Assembly (NCBI GenBank): GCA_963741305.1
Contig: CAVUHL010000003.1
Span: forward strand, 186,001 to 250,000
Direction: 5' to 3'
DNA from: DATMER01 sp963741305
Lineage (GTDB): Bacteria; Acidobacteriota; Thermoanaerobaculia; Multivoradales; UBA5704
DNA length: 64,000 nt
Each line of letters starts with the position of its first letter. The first letter of the stretch is position 1. The position numbers and the translations under genes were made by a program. Under the pieces are notes generated by a model that was not told where the DNA came from, searched no databases, and was given only the letters and a program-made list of their open reading frames with translations. Below, one piece after another: positions 49,422 to 57,806 of the stretch.

Positions 49422-50921
49422 CTACTTGCCTGCCGCGGGCAGCGACCTGACGCAAAGCGCCTGGTCCGCGGTAGCCGGCGTTGCGCAGGGGGCGAGGAAG
49501 GGCGGCCAGACCGTGGGGTCGAGAGCGACCATCGCGCCTTGCCACTTGCCGTGGACGGATCGCGTCAGCTCCAGATATCCGAACTGATCCACCGAGAAGC
49601 CGGAGGCCGGCGCGCCGTCGATTGTCTGGGCGAAGGCGCCGTTCGGGGGTGAGGGGTCTTCGGCGACACCGCTGTTGCCTACGATCAGCGTTGGCGGGCG
49701 GTGGGACGGGGCGGCGAAGGAGAGGGCTTCGAAGCGGTGCATGTGGCCGGCGAGGATCTGGTCGAGCTTGGGGAGGAGGGCCTCTCCGGTTTCTCCGCTC
49801 AAGGCGCATTGCAGCGTCTGGTTGAGCTCGCTGTAGGGCATCGCGGGGCCGGTTTGCGGCTGGCCGTCGCAGCCGTAGAGGGGCTCCGCCGCATCCGCGA
49901 CTCCCCAGACCGGACGGTGGCTCATCAGCCAGGCCTTGTGGCCTGCGCGGAGCCGCTTCGTTGCCGCGGTGAGCTGGCGCCGATAGACGTCGGCGAGGCC
50001 GGGCAACTGGTCGCAGGCGTTGGCGGAATCGATCAGGAGCAGGTCGAGGTCGCCGAGGCGGAGCACCTGGGGTTCGACAAGTTGGAGATGGGGGAGCGCC
50101 GGCCCCTCGCCGTCCTGCGACGGGCAGGCGAGCTGCCGGCCGCCACCCTCGGGCAAGTCCGAGCTGGCGTCCAGGAAGTAGAACCAGCCCGGGCCCGCGT
50201 GGCTGCACAGCTCGTGATTCCCCCGCGCGAAGATCCAGGGCGCCGCGGTCAGGAGGCCGCCGGCCGGTTGGAAGAAATCCAACCACCAGGCTTCCCAACT
50301 GTCGGCGTCCGGATTGCCCTTGCTGTTCTGGCTGTAGTAGGGACCCGTGAGCCCGCACTGTTCTGAAGGCTCCGCGCCATCGCCGGCATCGTAGTACCAG
50401 CGCTTGACTTGCTGGCCGTCGACCGTGGCCGTGAAGCCGCTCGGCGTGCCGCGGTAGTTGTAATCGCCCACGTGGAGGACGAGGTCCGGACGGCTGGCGG
50501 CGGCTGCCTGGGCGAGGGCCGGGAAGGGCCACTGCGGATCGTCCAGCCCGCACCCTGCCTGATCCTTCGGCTTGCAGCCGGAATCACCGAAGACCGCGAT
50601 GCGCGAGGGCGCTTCGGCCACCGTGGGCAGCCGCGGGCCGCCCTCGACCGCGAGAGAGCGCCCGAACGGGTAGGGGGCCTCGCAGACTTTGACTGGAAAA
50701 CCATGCGGATTGCGGCGCGGAGCCGTCGCGATCCGTTCTGTCCCCGCGCCGGTCAGCGCCGGGCAATCCTTGCCGGGATCGACGATCACCCGGGCAAAGG
50801 CGACGGTGCTCCCCGCGGAAGATTCCGCCAGCAGCACATAGGCGGCATGGATCGCGGACTTGGCGGGCTGCGCCGGAGCCGCCAGTGAATTCAGGGCAAG
50901 GAGGGCCGCAAGGATCGGCAT
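49422..50921 (-). CDS. Exported calcineurin-like metallophosphoesterase
   Basis: 499 residues with an N-terminal signal (MPILAALLALNSLAAPA). Metal-site motifs: RIAVFGDSGCK (Asp), LVLHVGDYNYRG (GD), WIFARGNHELCSHAG (GNHE), WLMSHRPVWG and LDQILAGHMHRFEAL (GHxH). This order is that of purple-acid-phosphatase-like and related exported phosphoesterases; the Tyr ligand typical of true purple acid phosphatases may be the one in GDYNYRG. Several Cys pairs (CKPKDQAGCG, CDQLPG, CAT, CVRSLP) suggest disulphides. It is preceded on the same strand by the M50 protease gene (6 bases apart) and may share the efp transcript. Confidence 0.88.
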   Translation of the reverse strand: MPILAALLALNSLAAPAQPAKSAIHAAYVLLAESSAGSTVAFARVIVDPGKDCPALTGAGTERIATAPRRNPHGFPVKVCEAPYPFGRSLAVEGGPRLPTVAEAPSRIAVFGDSGCKPKDQAGCGLDDPQWPFPALAQAAAASRPDLVLHVGDYNYRGTPSGFTATVDGQQVKRWYYDAGDGAEPSEQCGLTGPYYSQNSKGNPDADSWEAWWLDFFQPAGGLLTAAPWIFARGNHELCSHAGPGWFYFLDASSDLPEGGGRQLACPSQDGEGPALPHLQLVEPQVLRLGDLDLLLIDSANACDQLPGLADVYRRQLTAATKRLRAGHKAWLMSHRPVWGVADAAEPLYGCDGQPQTGPAMPYSELNQTLQCALSGETGEALLPKLDQILAGHMHRFEALSFAAPSHRPPTLIVGNSGVAEDPSPPNGAFAQTIDGAPASGFSVDQFGYLELTRSVHGKWQGAMVALDPTVWPPFLAPCATPATADQALCVRSLPAAGK

Positions 50922-50927
50922 GGTCGA

Positions 50928-51632
50928 TCAACTTTCTAGGGGTATAAGAATCTGCAGCGCGAAGTTCAGGATCGGGTAGAAGATGTAGGGGAAGACCCGC
51001 CAGGCGACCATCAGGCCGAGGAACGAAATCATCGGCTGGTGCAGGAGGGTGTTGTAGCGCGCCGACATCTCGTTGCTCATGAAGGCGGGGAGCACGGCGC
51101 TGCCGTCGAGCGGCGGCAGGGGCAGCAGATTGAATAAGAGGAGCAACATGTTGAGACAGAAGAAGATCGAGAGCGGCACGATCGACGCCTCGGCGAACCC
51201 ACCCGGGACCGACGCGGCGACCAGCTGCTTGAACTGCGGCTGCACGGGCACGTAGATCCCGGCGTTGAGCCCGAGCCGCAGGATTGTCCCCGAGATCAGT
51301 ACGAGGATCAGGTTGCCGGCCGGACCCGCGAGCGCCATGATCGCCGCCCGCTTGGGGTAGCGGTGCGCCCAGAGCGGATCGTAGGGCGCGCTCGCCCAAC
51401 CCATCATCCATCCGCCTTGGGTCAAGGCAAAAGTGATGATCGGAACCAGGATCATCCCGAACGGCTCGCGCTGGATGTGGGGGAGCGGGTTCAAGCTGAC
51501 CTGCCCCCCCTCGTAGGCCGTCGGATCGCCCAGCTTGTAGGCCGCAAAGGCATGGCCCGCCTCGTGGAGGGTGGTCGAAAAAAGGAAGACCACGAACCAG
51601 ATCAGGCCGAGGACTAGGATGTCTGGGGTCAC
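50928..51632 (-). CDS. Site-2 protease family (M50) membrane metalloprotease
   Basis: Intramembrane zinc protease of the short M50/SpoIVFB-like type, 234 residues with about six membrane segments. Catalytic motif TTLHEAGHAFAAYKLGD (HExxH, about residues 23-27), the third zinc ligand in LLPLPPLDGSAVLP (the LDG motif), and AGPAGNLILVLISG in a membrane helix. No PDZ domain. Substrates may include membrane-anchored anti-sigma factors. Its ATG overlaps the efp stop by 4 bases. Confidence 0.92.
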   Translation of the reverse strand: MTPDILVLGLIWFVVFLFSTTLHEAGHAFAAYKLGDPTAYEGGQVSLNPLPHIQREPFGMILVPIITFALTQGGWMMGWASAPYDPLWAHRYPKRAAIMALAGPAGNLILVLISGTILRLGLNAGIYVPVQPQFKQLVAASVPGGFAEASIVPLSIFFCLNMLLLLFNLLPLPPLDGSAVLPAFMSNEMSARYNTLLHQPMISFLGLMVAWRVFPYIFYPILNFALQILIPLES

Positions 51633-52186
51633 GCCCGGCTCAGATACTTGGTCTCACGGGTGTCAATGATGATCTTGGTGCCGGGCTCGATGAACGGCGG
51701 CACCATGACCATGAGGCCGGTCTCCATCTTGGCCGGCTTGTACGATGCGCTCGCCGTCGCTCCCTTCATGCTGGGCTCGGTGTCCACCACTTCCAGGGTA
51801 ACCGTGTTCGGCAGCTCGATGCCCACCGCCTTCTCGTCGTAGAAGTCGACCTGGATCACGGTGTTCGGCAGCAGGTAGAGCAACGTGTCGCCGAGCGTCT
51901 CGTTCTCCATCGTGACCTGGTCGTAGGTCTCCTGGTTCATGAAGTGATGGCCCGACGGATCGGAGTAGAGGTACTCCATCGGCATGGTCTCGAGGATCGC
52001 GCGCTCGACCCGTTCGGTCGAGCTGAAGCGGTGGTCGAAGCTGTTGCCGGTCTTGAGGCTGCGCATCCGGGCCTGTACGAAACCGCGCAGGTTGCCGGGC
52101 GTGACGTGCTTGACCTCCATGAGGCGGCAGACATCGTTCTCAAACAGGATGCACATGCCGACCTTCATATGGCTCGCTTGAATCAA
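51629..52186 (-). CDS. efp: Elongation factor P
   Basis: Ribosome rescue factor for polyproline stalls, 185 residues with three beta-barrel domains. The N-terminal tip that is modified in other bacteria reads VKHVTPGNLRGFVQAR: the position of the E. coli Lys34 (PGKGQAF) is Asn32, with Arg34 two residues on; neither the beta-lysylated Lys pattern nor the rhamnosylated-Arg pattern (SGRNAA-like) is matched exactly. C-terminal landmarks: LPNTVTLEVVDTEPSMKGAT and ETGLMVMVPPFIEPGTKI are typical of EF-P. TTG start with GGAG 8 bases upstream. It follows the EF-G-like gene on the same strand and overlaps the M50 gene. Confidence 0.93.
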   Translation of the reverse strand: MIQASHMKVGMCILFENDVCRLMEVKHVTPGNLRGFVQARMRSLKTGNSFDHRFSSTERVERAILETMPMEYLYSDPSGHHFMNQETYDQVTMENETLGDTLLYLLPNTVIQVDFYDEKAVGIELPNTVTLEVVDTEPSMKGATASASYKPAKMETGLMVMVPPFIEPGTKIIIDTRETKYLSRA

Positions 52187-52223
52187 GGTTCCATCTCCAT
52201 TCGTATCAGGTTGCGAGGAGCGT

Positions 52224-54323
52224 TTACTCGTGCTCCTCTTCGTGGTGCTTCTTGGCGTTGGCCACGATCTTCTCCTGCACGGGTTTCGGCACTTCTTCGT
52301 AGTGCGAGAACTCCATGTGGAAGGTCGACCGGCCCTGGGTCATGGCGCGCAGCACACGGGCGTACTCGAGCATCTCGGACATGGGCACCGTGGCCTTGAT
52401 GATCTGGGAGCCGTTGACCGAGTCCATCCCCTGCGGCCTGCCGCGCCGGTGCGAGAGGTCGCCCATGATGTCGCCGGTGAACTCTTCGCTGGTGTTGACC
52501 TCCACCTTCATGATGGGCTCGAGGATGGTCGGCGAAGCCTTCGCCATGGCGTCCTTGAACGCCAGGGAACCGGCGATCTTGAACGCCATTTCCGAGGAGT
52601 CGACGTCGTGGAACTGGCCGTCGAGCAGGCGCACCTTGAAGTCGACCACGGGGTAGCCGGCGAGGTAGCCGCGCCGCCGGGCTTCCTGGATGCCCTTTTC
52701 CACGGCCGGCCGGTAGTTGTTCGGGATGGCGCCGCCGAAGATCTCGTCCGCGAAGGTGAAGTCTCCGCCGCGGGGCAGCGGCTCGATCTTGATCTTGCAG
52801 TCGGCGAACTGGCCGCGGCCGCCGGTCTGTTTCTTGTGCCGGCCGTGGCCGTCCGCGGGCTTCAGGATGGTCTCGCGGTATGGGACCTTGGGCTGATGGA
52901 GGATCACTTCCACGTGGTAGCGGCGCTTGAGCTTGGCGACCGCGATCTCGATGTGCTCCTGGCCGGTGCCGGAGATCAGGTGCTCGTGGGTTTCGGGGTC
53001 GCGGCCGGCGTGCAGGTCGAGGTCCTCGTCCATGAGCCGGTGGAGCGCTTCGCCGATCTTCTCTTCGTCGCCCTTGGACTTGGGCTCGACCGCGAAGGCC
53101 ATGGCGGGCTCCAGCACGTGGATCCAGTCCGCCTTGAGCGGCCGGTCCTTGGTGCAGAGCGTGTCGCCGGTGACCGTGTGCTTGAGCTTGGCCACGCCGC
53201 CGATGTCGCCGGCGATGAGCTTGGGCACGTGCGCGCCCTGCTTGCCCTGGAGCACCATCAGATGCCCCATCTTCTCCATCTCCTCGGTGCGGCTGTTGTA
53301 TTCGGCGGTATCCGTGGGCAGGGTGCCGGAGATCACGCGCAGCAGGGAGATCTTGCCGGTGAACGGGTCGGAGAAGGTCTTGAAGACCAGGATCGCCAGC
53401 GGACCGGCCGGGTCGGCGGTCAGCTCGCCGGCCTCGCCGCCCAGGGTATGGGCGGGGAAGGGCAGGCGGTCGACCGGCGAGGGGAGGATCTCGAGGAAGC
53501 TGTCGAGCAGGGTCGCGGTGCCGATGCCGTGGCTGCCGGAGGAGACGGTGAGCGGGAAGATCTGGCGGCGGGCCACGGCCTCGCGCAGGCCTTTCTCCAG
53601 GTCCTCCTGCGACAGGGTGCCGGACTCGAAGAAGCCTTCCATGAGCATGTCGTCGGTCTCGGCGACCGTCTCGACGAGCTGGCCGCGGAGGGTCTCCACC
53701 TGCTCGGCGAGCTCGGCGGGGATCGCCGTGGGCTCGGCCTTGCCGTTGCCGTCCTTGGTGAACTTCCAGGCCTTCTGCCTGACCAGGTCGACCACCCCTT
53801 CGAAGCCCAGCTCGCGGCCGATCGGGACCTGGACCGGCATCACCAGGCGGCCGAAGGACTTGTGCAGGCCGTCGAGGGCGCGCTGGAAGTCGGCGCGCTC
53901 GCGGTCCATCTTGGTCAGGTGGACCATGACCGGGAGCTTGATCTCTTCGGCGAACTTCCAGACCCGCTCCGTGTTGACTTCCACTCCAGCGACCGAGTTG
54001 ATGCAGAGCAGGAGGGAGTCGGCGGCGCGCATGCCCTGCTTGGCCTCGGTGAAGAAGATGCCGTAGCCGGGGCAGTCGATCAGGTTGACCTTGTGATTGC
54101 GCCAGGGCACGAAGCAGGGGGCGAGGCCGATGGAGATGCCGCGCTCGGCTTCCTCGGGGTCGAAGTCGGTGATGGTGTTGCCGTCTTCCACCCTGTGCAT
54201 GCGGGTCGTGACCCCTCCGGCGTAGAGGAGGGCGCTCACGAGCGTGGTCATACCGGTGTCGTTATGTCCCGCTACGGCCACGTTGCGAATCTTGTCCGGG
54301 CTTTCCACCTGCATTGCCTGCAT
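52224..54323 (-). CDS. EF-G-like translation factor with degenerate P-loop
   Basis: 699 residues with the five-domain EF-G layout. The domain belongs to the EF-G-like (not canonical FusA) subfamily. The P-loop, residues 19-27, reads GHNDTGMTT: Met25 replaces the invariant Lys; the base sequence is unambiguous (ATG). Switch II is DCPGYGIFF (Tyr instead of the catalytic His, which I recall as common in this subfamily), and the NKxD motif is TKMD. Domain II (about 300-380, FKTFSDPFTGKISLLRVISG), domain IV (KVPYRETI, KQTGGRGQFADCKI) and C-terminal domain V (HRRGRPQGMDS, YARVLRAMTQGRSTF) are complete. GGAGG lies 7 bases before the ATG. Co-oriented with efp. Confidence 0.9.
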   Translation of the reverse strand: MQAMQVESPDKIRNVAVAGHNDTGMTTLVSALLYAGGVTTRMHRVEDGNTITDFDPEEAERGISIGLAPCFVPWRNHKVNLIDCPGYGIFFTEAKQGMRAADSLLLCINSVAGVEVNTERVWKFAEEIKLPVMVHLTKMDRERADFQRALDGLHKSFGRLVMPVQVPIGRELGFEGVVDLVRQKAWKFTKDGNGKAEPTAIPAELAEQVETLRGQLVETVAETDDMLMEGFFESGTLSQEDLEKGLREAVARRQIFPLTVSSGSHGIGTATLLDSFLEILPSPVDRLPFPAHTLGGEAGELTADPAGPLAILVFKTFSDPFTGKISLLRVISGTLPTDTAEYNSRTEEMEKMGHLMVLQGKQGAHVPKLIAGDIGGVAKLKHTVTGDTLCTKDRPLKADWIHVLEPAMAFAVEPKSKGDEEKIGEALHRLMDEDLDLHAGRDPETHEHLISGTGQEHIEIAVAKLKRRYHVEVILHQPKVPYRETILKPADGHGRHKKQTGGRGQFADCKIKIEPLPRGGDFTFADEIFGGAIPNNYRPAVEKGIQEARRRGYLAGYPVVDFKVRLLDGQFHDVDSSEMAFKIAGSLAFKDAMAKASPTILEPIMKVEVNTSEEFTGDIMGDLSHRRGRPQGMDSVNGSQIIKATVPMSEMLEYARVLRAMTQGRSTFHMEFSHYEEVPKPVQEKIVANAKKHHEEEHE

Positions 54324-54435
54324 TCTTGGGCCTCCATACAGGGAAACATCAGGGACGCGTAATATACCACCCGTGGGCCGCCCGGGGGCTACTGCCCTAA
54401 CTCCCGGTCTGTTCAGGATTTATCCAGCCCGGTGT

Positions 54436-54465
54436 TTGACCTGCGGGGGGCCCCCGGCCTAGAAT
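54436..54465 (+). promoter_or_regulatory. Promoter of the Ser/Thr kinase gene
   Basis: TTGACC (54436-54441), 18-base spacer that is a G-run followed by a C-run (possible small hairpin), then TAGAAT (54460-54465), 22 bases before the ATG. No clear Shine-Dalgarno sequence. Confidence 0.55.
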
Positions 54466-54487
54466 TCGGCTGACTTCGACAAGCGCC

Positions 54488-56416
54488 ATGTTACCGATGA
54501 CTCCGCCCAAGCTCGGCCGTTATGAAATTGTCGACGAGATCGGCAAGGGTGCCATGGGCGTGGTGTACCTCGCCCGGGACCCGCTGATCGGGCGCCTCGT
54601 GGCCCTGAAGACCTTTCGCATCGGCTATTCGATCCGCGACCAGGAGCTGGAGCAGTTCCGCATCCGCTTCATGCGCGAGGCGCAGAGCGCCGGCATCCTG
54701 AGCCATCCCAACATCGTCACCATCCACGACGTGGTGGAGCAGACGGAGGAGGGGCTGGCCTTCATCGCCATGGAGTACGTGCGGGGGACCACCCTCAAGG
54801 CGCTGCTCCAGAGCGACCAGCCGATGTCGCTCGCGTTCGTCGTAGACCTCGTGGCGCAGATCGCCGAGGCCCTGGACTACGCCCATGCCCACCGGGTGAT
54901 CCACCGGGACGTGAAGCCGGCGAACATCCTGATCACGGCCGACAACAAGGTGAAGATCACCGACTTCGGGATCGCCCGGCTCGACACTTCGAACCTGACG
55001 CAGGAGGGTCAGCTCCTCGGCACGCCGAATTACATGGCGCCGGAGCAGATCCAGGGCAAGGAGATCGACCACCGCGCCGACCTCTTCGCCCTCGGGGTCG
55101 TGCTCTACGAGATGCTGACCCGGCACAAGCCGTTCCAGGGCGAGAACCTGACGGTGGTCAGCCACCGCATCGTCTACGACCACTTCACGCCGCCCAAGGA
55201 GTACGCGAAGGATCTGCCGCCCGGGGTCGAACAGGTGCTCGACCGGGCCCTGGACAAGGACCCCGCCCGCCGTTACCAGCGGGCCAAGGACATGGCGGAC
55301 GACCTGCGGCGGATGTTGAGCGCGGCGCGCGACGACCTCAACGAGACGCTGAGCATCGCCTCCTGGGCGCCGGGGACGGAGCCTCATGCCACTCCGCCCG
55401 GCGGCGTCACCATGGTGTCTCCGGCGGCGCCAGCTCCGGCGGTCCCCCCGGCGGCGGCTGCTCCCGCCGTGCCCAAGAAGCCGCGCCAGCCCATGTCGCC
55501 ACGCCGCCTGTTCCTGTCCGCCGGGGTGGCTGCCGTCGTCGCGATCCTTGCGGCGGCCGCGATCCTCCTCGGGATCTCGTGGTCAGGGGGCTCGGAGAAG
55601 CTGCCGGCCACCGATCCGGTGCAGGATGTCGCGGGCACCCGGTACGCGGTGCTCCTCAAACGGGGGCAGGTCTATCGGGATACCCTGAAGTACCCGGAAG
55701 CAATCCAAGCCTTCAAGCAGGCCCTGCCGCTCGCGCCCGAGGCTGAGAAGGCGCGCGTCCAGTTGATGATCGAGGACAGTGAGGAACGGCTGGCGAACTT
55801 CTTCGCCAATCAGAGCCGGGCCGAGCAGATCGTCACCCACATGGTCGAGGCCCGGCTGGCCATGCAGGACAGCCGCTTCGACGACGCCATCGAGGCCGCC
55901 GATGCGGTGCTCCTCCTGGAACCGGCCCATGCGGAGGCCACCCAGTTTCGGGCCGAAGCGCTGAAGGGGAGGGCGAAGCTCCGTCAGCGGCCCCGGACGG
56001 CTCCCGGCCAGCAGCCGACGCCGCGCGAGCAGACCGCGACGGTCGTGCCCCAGCCGGACGCTCCCAGCGCGACCCCGCAGCAAACGGCTGAGACCGTTGC
56101 TCAGCCTGCGAAGCTGCGCATCAACGTGAGCTCCGAGGGACCCGAGACGACCGTGCGCATCCGGCTCAAGGGTGAATGGGTCTTCAGCCATGCCTTCAAA
56201 GGCAAACGCGCTGGGATCCTCCGCAAGGTGGCGCCGTTCAACGACAGCAAGGTGATCGACATGCCTACCGGCACCAACGATTTGCAGGTGTATGTAACCG
56301 TGCGCAACAAGGCCGCGGATGTCTCGCCACGAATGGGCCTCTTCCAGGCCGGCGAGATCCGGAATCTGGATGTCCGGGTCTCAGACTCGGGGCTGGTCTC
56401 TGTGAACCTGAACTAA
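54488..56416 (+). CDS. PknB-type membrane Ser/Thr protein kinase with TPR-like extracytoplasmic part
   Basis: 642 residues. Kinase domain about 10-275: GKGAMGVVYLARD, catalytic Lys in LVALKTFRIG, HRDVKPANILI, DFGIARLD, the activation-loop GTPNYMAPEQIQG. A Pro/Ala linker (about 300-340) leads to one membrane segment (LSAGVAAVVAILAAAAILLG, about 345-365). Outside the membrane, TPR-like helices (about 385-495: YPEAIQAFKQALPLAP, FDDAIEAADAVLLLEPAHAE) precede a Pro/Gln linker and a C-terminal beta domain (about 540-642: KLRINVSSEGPETTVRIRLK). No PASTA repeats. Probably senses a protein or wall state. Followed by two M16 proteins on the opposite strand. Confidence 0.94.
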   Translation: MLPMTPPKLGRYEIVDEIGKGAMGVVYLARDPLIGRLVALKTFRIGYSIRDQELEQFRIRFMREAQSAGILSHPNIVTIHDVVEQTEEGLAFIAMEYVRGTTLKALLQSDQPMSLAFVVDLVAQIAEALDYAHAHRVIHRDVKPANILITADNKVKITDFGIARLDTSNLTQEGQLLGTPNYMAPEQIQGKEIDHRADLFALGVVLYEMLTRHKPFQGENLTVVSHRIVYDHFTPPKEYAKDLPPGVEQVLDRALDKDPARRYQRAKDMADDLRRMLSAARDDLNETLSIASWAPGTEPHATPPGGVTMVSPAAPAPAVPPAAAAPAVPKKPRQPMSPRRLFLSAGVAAVVAILAAAAILLGISWSGGSEKLPATDPVQDVAGTRYAVLLKRGQVYRDTLKYPEAIQAFKQALPLAPEAEKARVQLMIEDSEERLANFFANQSRAEQIVTHMVEARLAMQDSRFDDAIEAADAVLLLEPAHAEATQFRAEALKGRAKLRQRPRTAPGQQPTPREQTATVVPQPDAPSATPQQTAETVAQPAKLRINVSSEGPETTVRIRLKGEWVFSHAFKGKRAGILRKVAPFNDSKVIDMPTGTNDLQVYVTVRNKAADVSPRMGLFQAGEIRNLDVRVSDSGLVSVNLN

Positions 56417-56426
56417 ATCGCCTGAA

Positions 56427-57806
56427 CTAGACCGCGGCGAGCTCCGGCTCGCGGCGGTGGACCGTCACCTCTCCGATCCCTTCCATCTGCGGGACCAGCT
56501 CCTCCGCCGGGCCGACGGCCACGATCGCGATGCGGTCGGGATGGAGGTGCTCCCTCGCTCCCTTCAGCAGATCCTCGCGGGTGACCGCGGCCAGCCGGTC
56601 CAGGTAGGTGTCGTAGTGATTGTCCGGCAGCCCGTAGACCGAGAGGAGCTCAAGCCGCTTGGCCACGTCGCCCACGGTCTGGACGGTGTAGGGATAGACC
56701 CCGATCATGTAGCTCAGGGTCTCCTCCAGCTCCTGCGGCTCCACCGGCTCCTCGCGGATCCGGCGCAGCTCGCCGAGCACCTCGCGGGTGGCCGCGCCCG
56801 TCGACTCCGTGGCCACGGCCGTGTCCACGATGAAGGGCCCCGGCCCCAGCCGCCCCGCGAAGCGGCTGTTCGCGCCATAGGTGTAGCTGTGGCGCTCCCG
56901 CAGGTTCAGGTTGATGCGGCTCGTGAACTTGCCGCCCAGCAACATGTTGAGGACGTTCAAGGAGACCCACTGGGGATGCTTGCGCGGCACTCCCGCGTGG
57001 CCCAGGCGCAGCTCGGTCTGCGCGGCGCCGGGACGGTCCACGATGTGGATGGAGACCCCGTCGAGCGGCACGGGCCGGATCGGGGGAGCCTCCGGACGGG
57101 ATACTGCCGGCGCCTGACCGGGCCGCTCGACGAGCGCCTCCTCGATCCGGCGCACGATGTCCTCCGGGTCGATGTCGCCGACGGCGATCACGGTCGAGCC
57201 CGCGAGGGAGTAGTGGCTCTCGTAAAAGGCCAACAGGGCATCGCGGTCCAGGAACGGCAGGCTCTCCACGCGCCCAAGGAGCGAGGAGGAGTAGGGCGTT
57301 CCGCCGTAGATCACCTCCGACAGGCGGTCGTCCGCCTGGGCGCCAGGGTCAAACCCGCGGCGCATCAGCTCGCCCGAGCGCTGCTGCCGGATGCGCTCGA
57401 TCTCCTTTTCGGGGAAGGTCGGGGTCAACGCGATCTCGGCGAGCAGGTCGAGGCCGGAGGCCACGTTCTGTGTCAGCATCGCGGCCGCCACATAGCCCGT
57501 GTCCCAGTCCGCGGCGGAGACGAGATAGCCGCCGAGGCGCTCCATCCAGGCGGCGATCTCCAGCGAATCGCGGTTCCGCGTCCCCTCGTCAATGAGCGAG
57601 GCCGTGAAGGTGGCCAGGCCGGGCCGGTCGACCGGATCGTGATGGGCTCCGGCAGGCACGGAGAGCTCCACGCTGACCAGGGGGACGCCCGCCACGCGCG
57701 AGGCGTAGACCGTGGGTCCGCCTGGGATCTGCCGCTTGACGAACGCGGGGAAGCGGAAGGGGCGGAGCTCGCCGCCCGGAGGTGGAGCGGATCGGTTGAC
57801 AGTCAT
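56427..57806 (-). CDS. M16 peptidase-family protein, inactive-type subunit
   Basis: 459 residues of two M16 half-domains. The HxxEH zinc motif is absent: the matching place reads GLATFTASLIDEGTRNRD, so this is the non-catalytic partner of the heterodimeric bacterial M16 enzymes. It keeps the family R/Y pair in the second half (LLGGKFTSRINLNLRERHSYTYG), which helps bind the substrate. Signal peptide not evident. Start and stop overlap the active partner gene (TGATG), in line with a 1:1 complex. Confidence 0.9.
   Translation of the reverse strand: MTVNRSAPPPGGELRPFRFPAFVKRQIPGGPTVYASRVAGVPLVSVELSVPAGAHHDPVDRPGLATFTASLIDEGTRNRDSLEIAAWMERLGGYLVSAADWDTGYVAAAMLTQNVASGLDLLAEIALTPTFPEKEIERIRQQRSGELMRRGFDPGAQADDRLSEVIYGGTPYSSSLLGRVESLPFLDRDALLAFYESHYSLAGSTVIAVGDIDPEDIVRRIEEALVERPGQAPAVSRPEAPPIRPVPLDGVSIHIVDRPGAAQTELRLGHAGVPRKHPQWVSLNVLNMLLGGKFTSRINLNLRERHSYTYGANSRFAGRLGPGPFIVDTAVATESTGAATREVLGELRRIREEPVEPQELEETLSYMIGVYPYTVQTVGDVAKRLELLSVYGLPDNHYDTYLDRLAAVTREDLLKGAREHLHPDRIAIVAVGPAEELVPQMEGIGEVTVHRREPELAAV

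Noticed and set aside
52230..54362. 710-codon plus-strand open frame
   Set aside because: Antisense to the EF-G-like gene, whose domains are clearly conserved.
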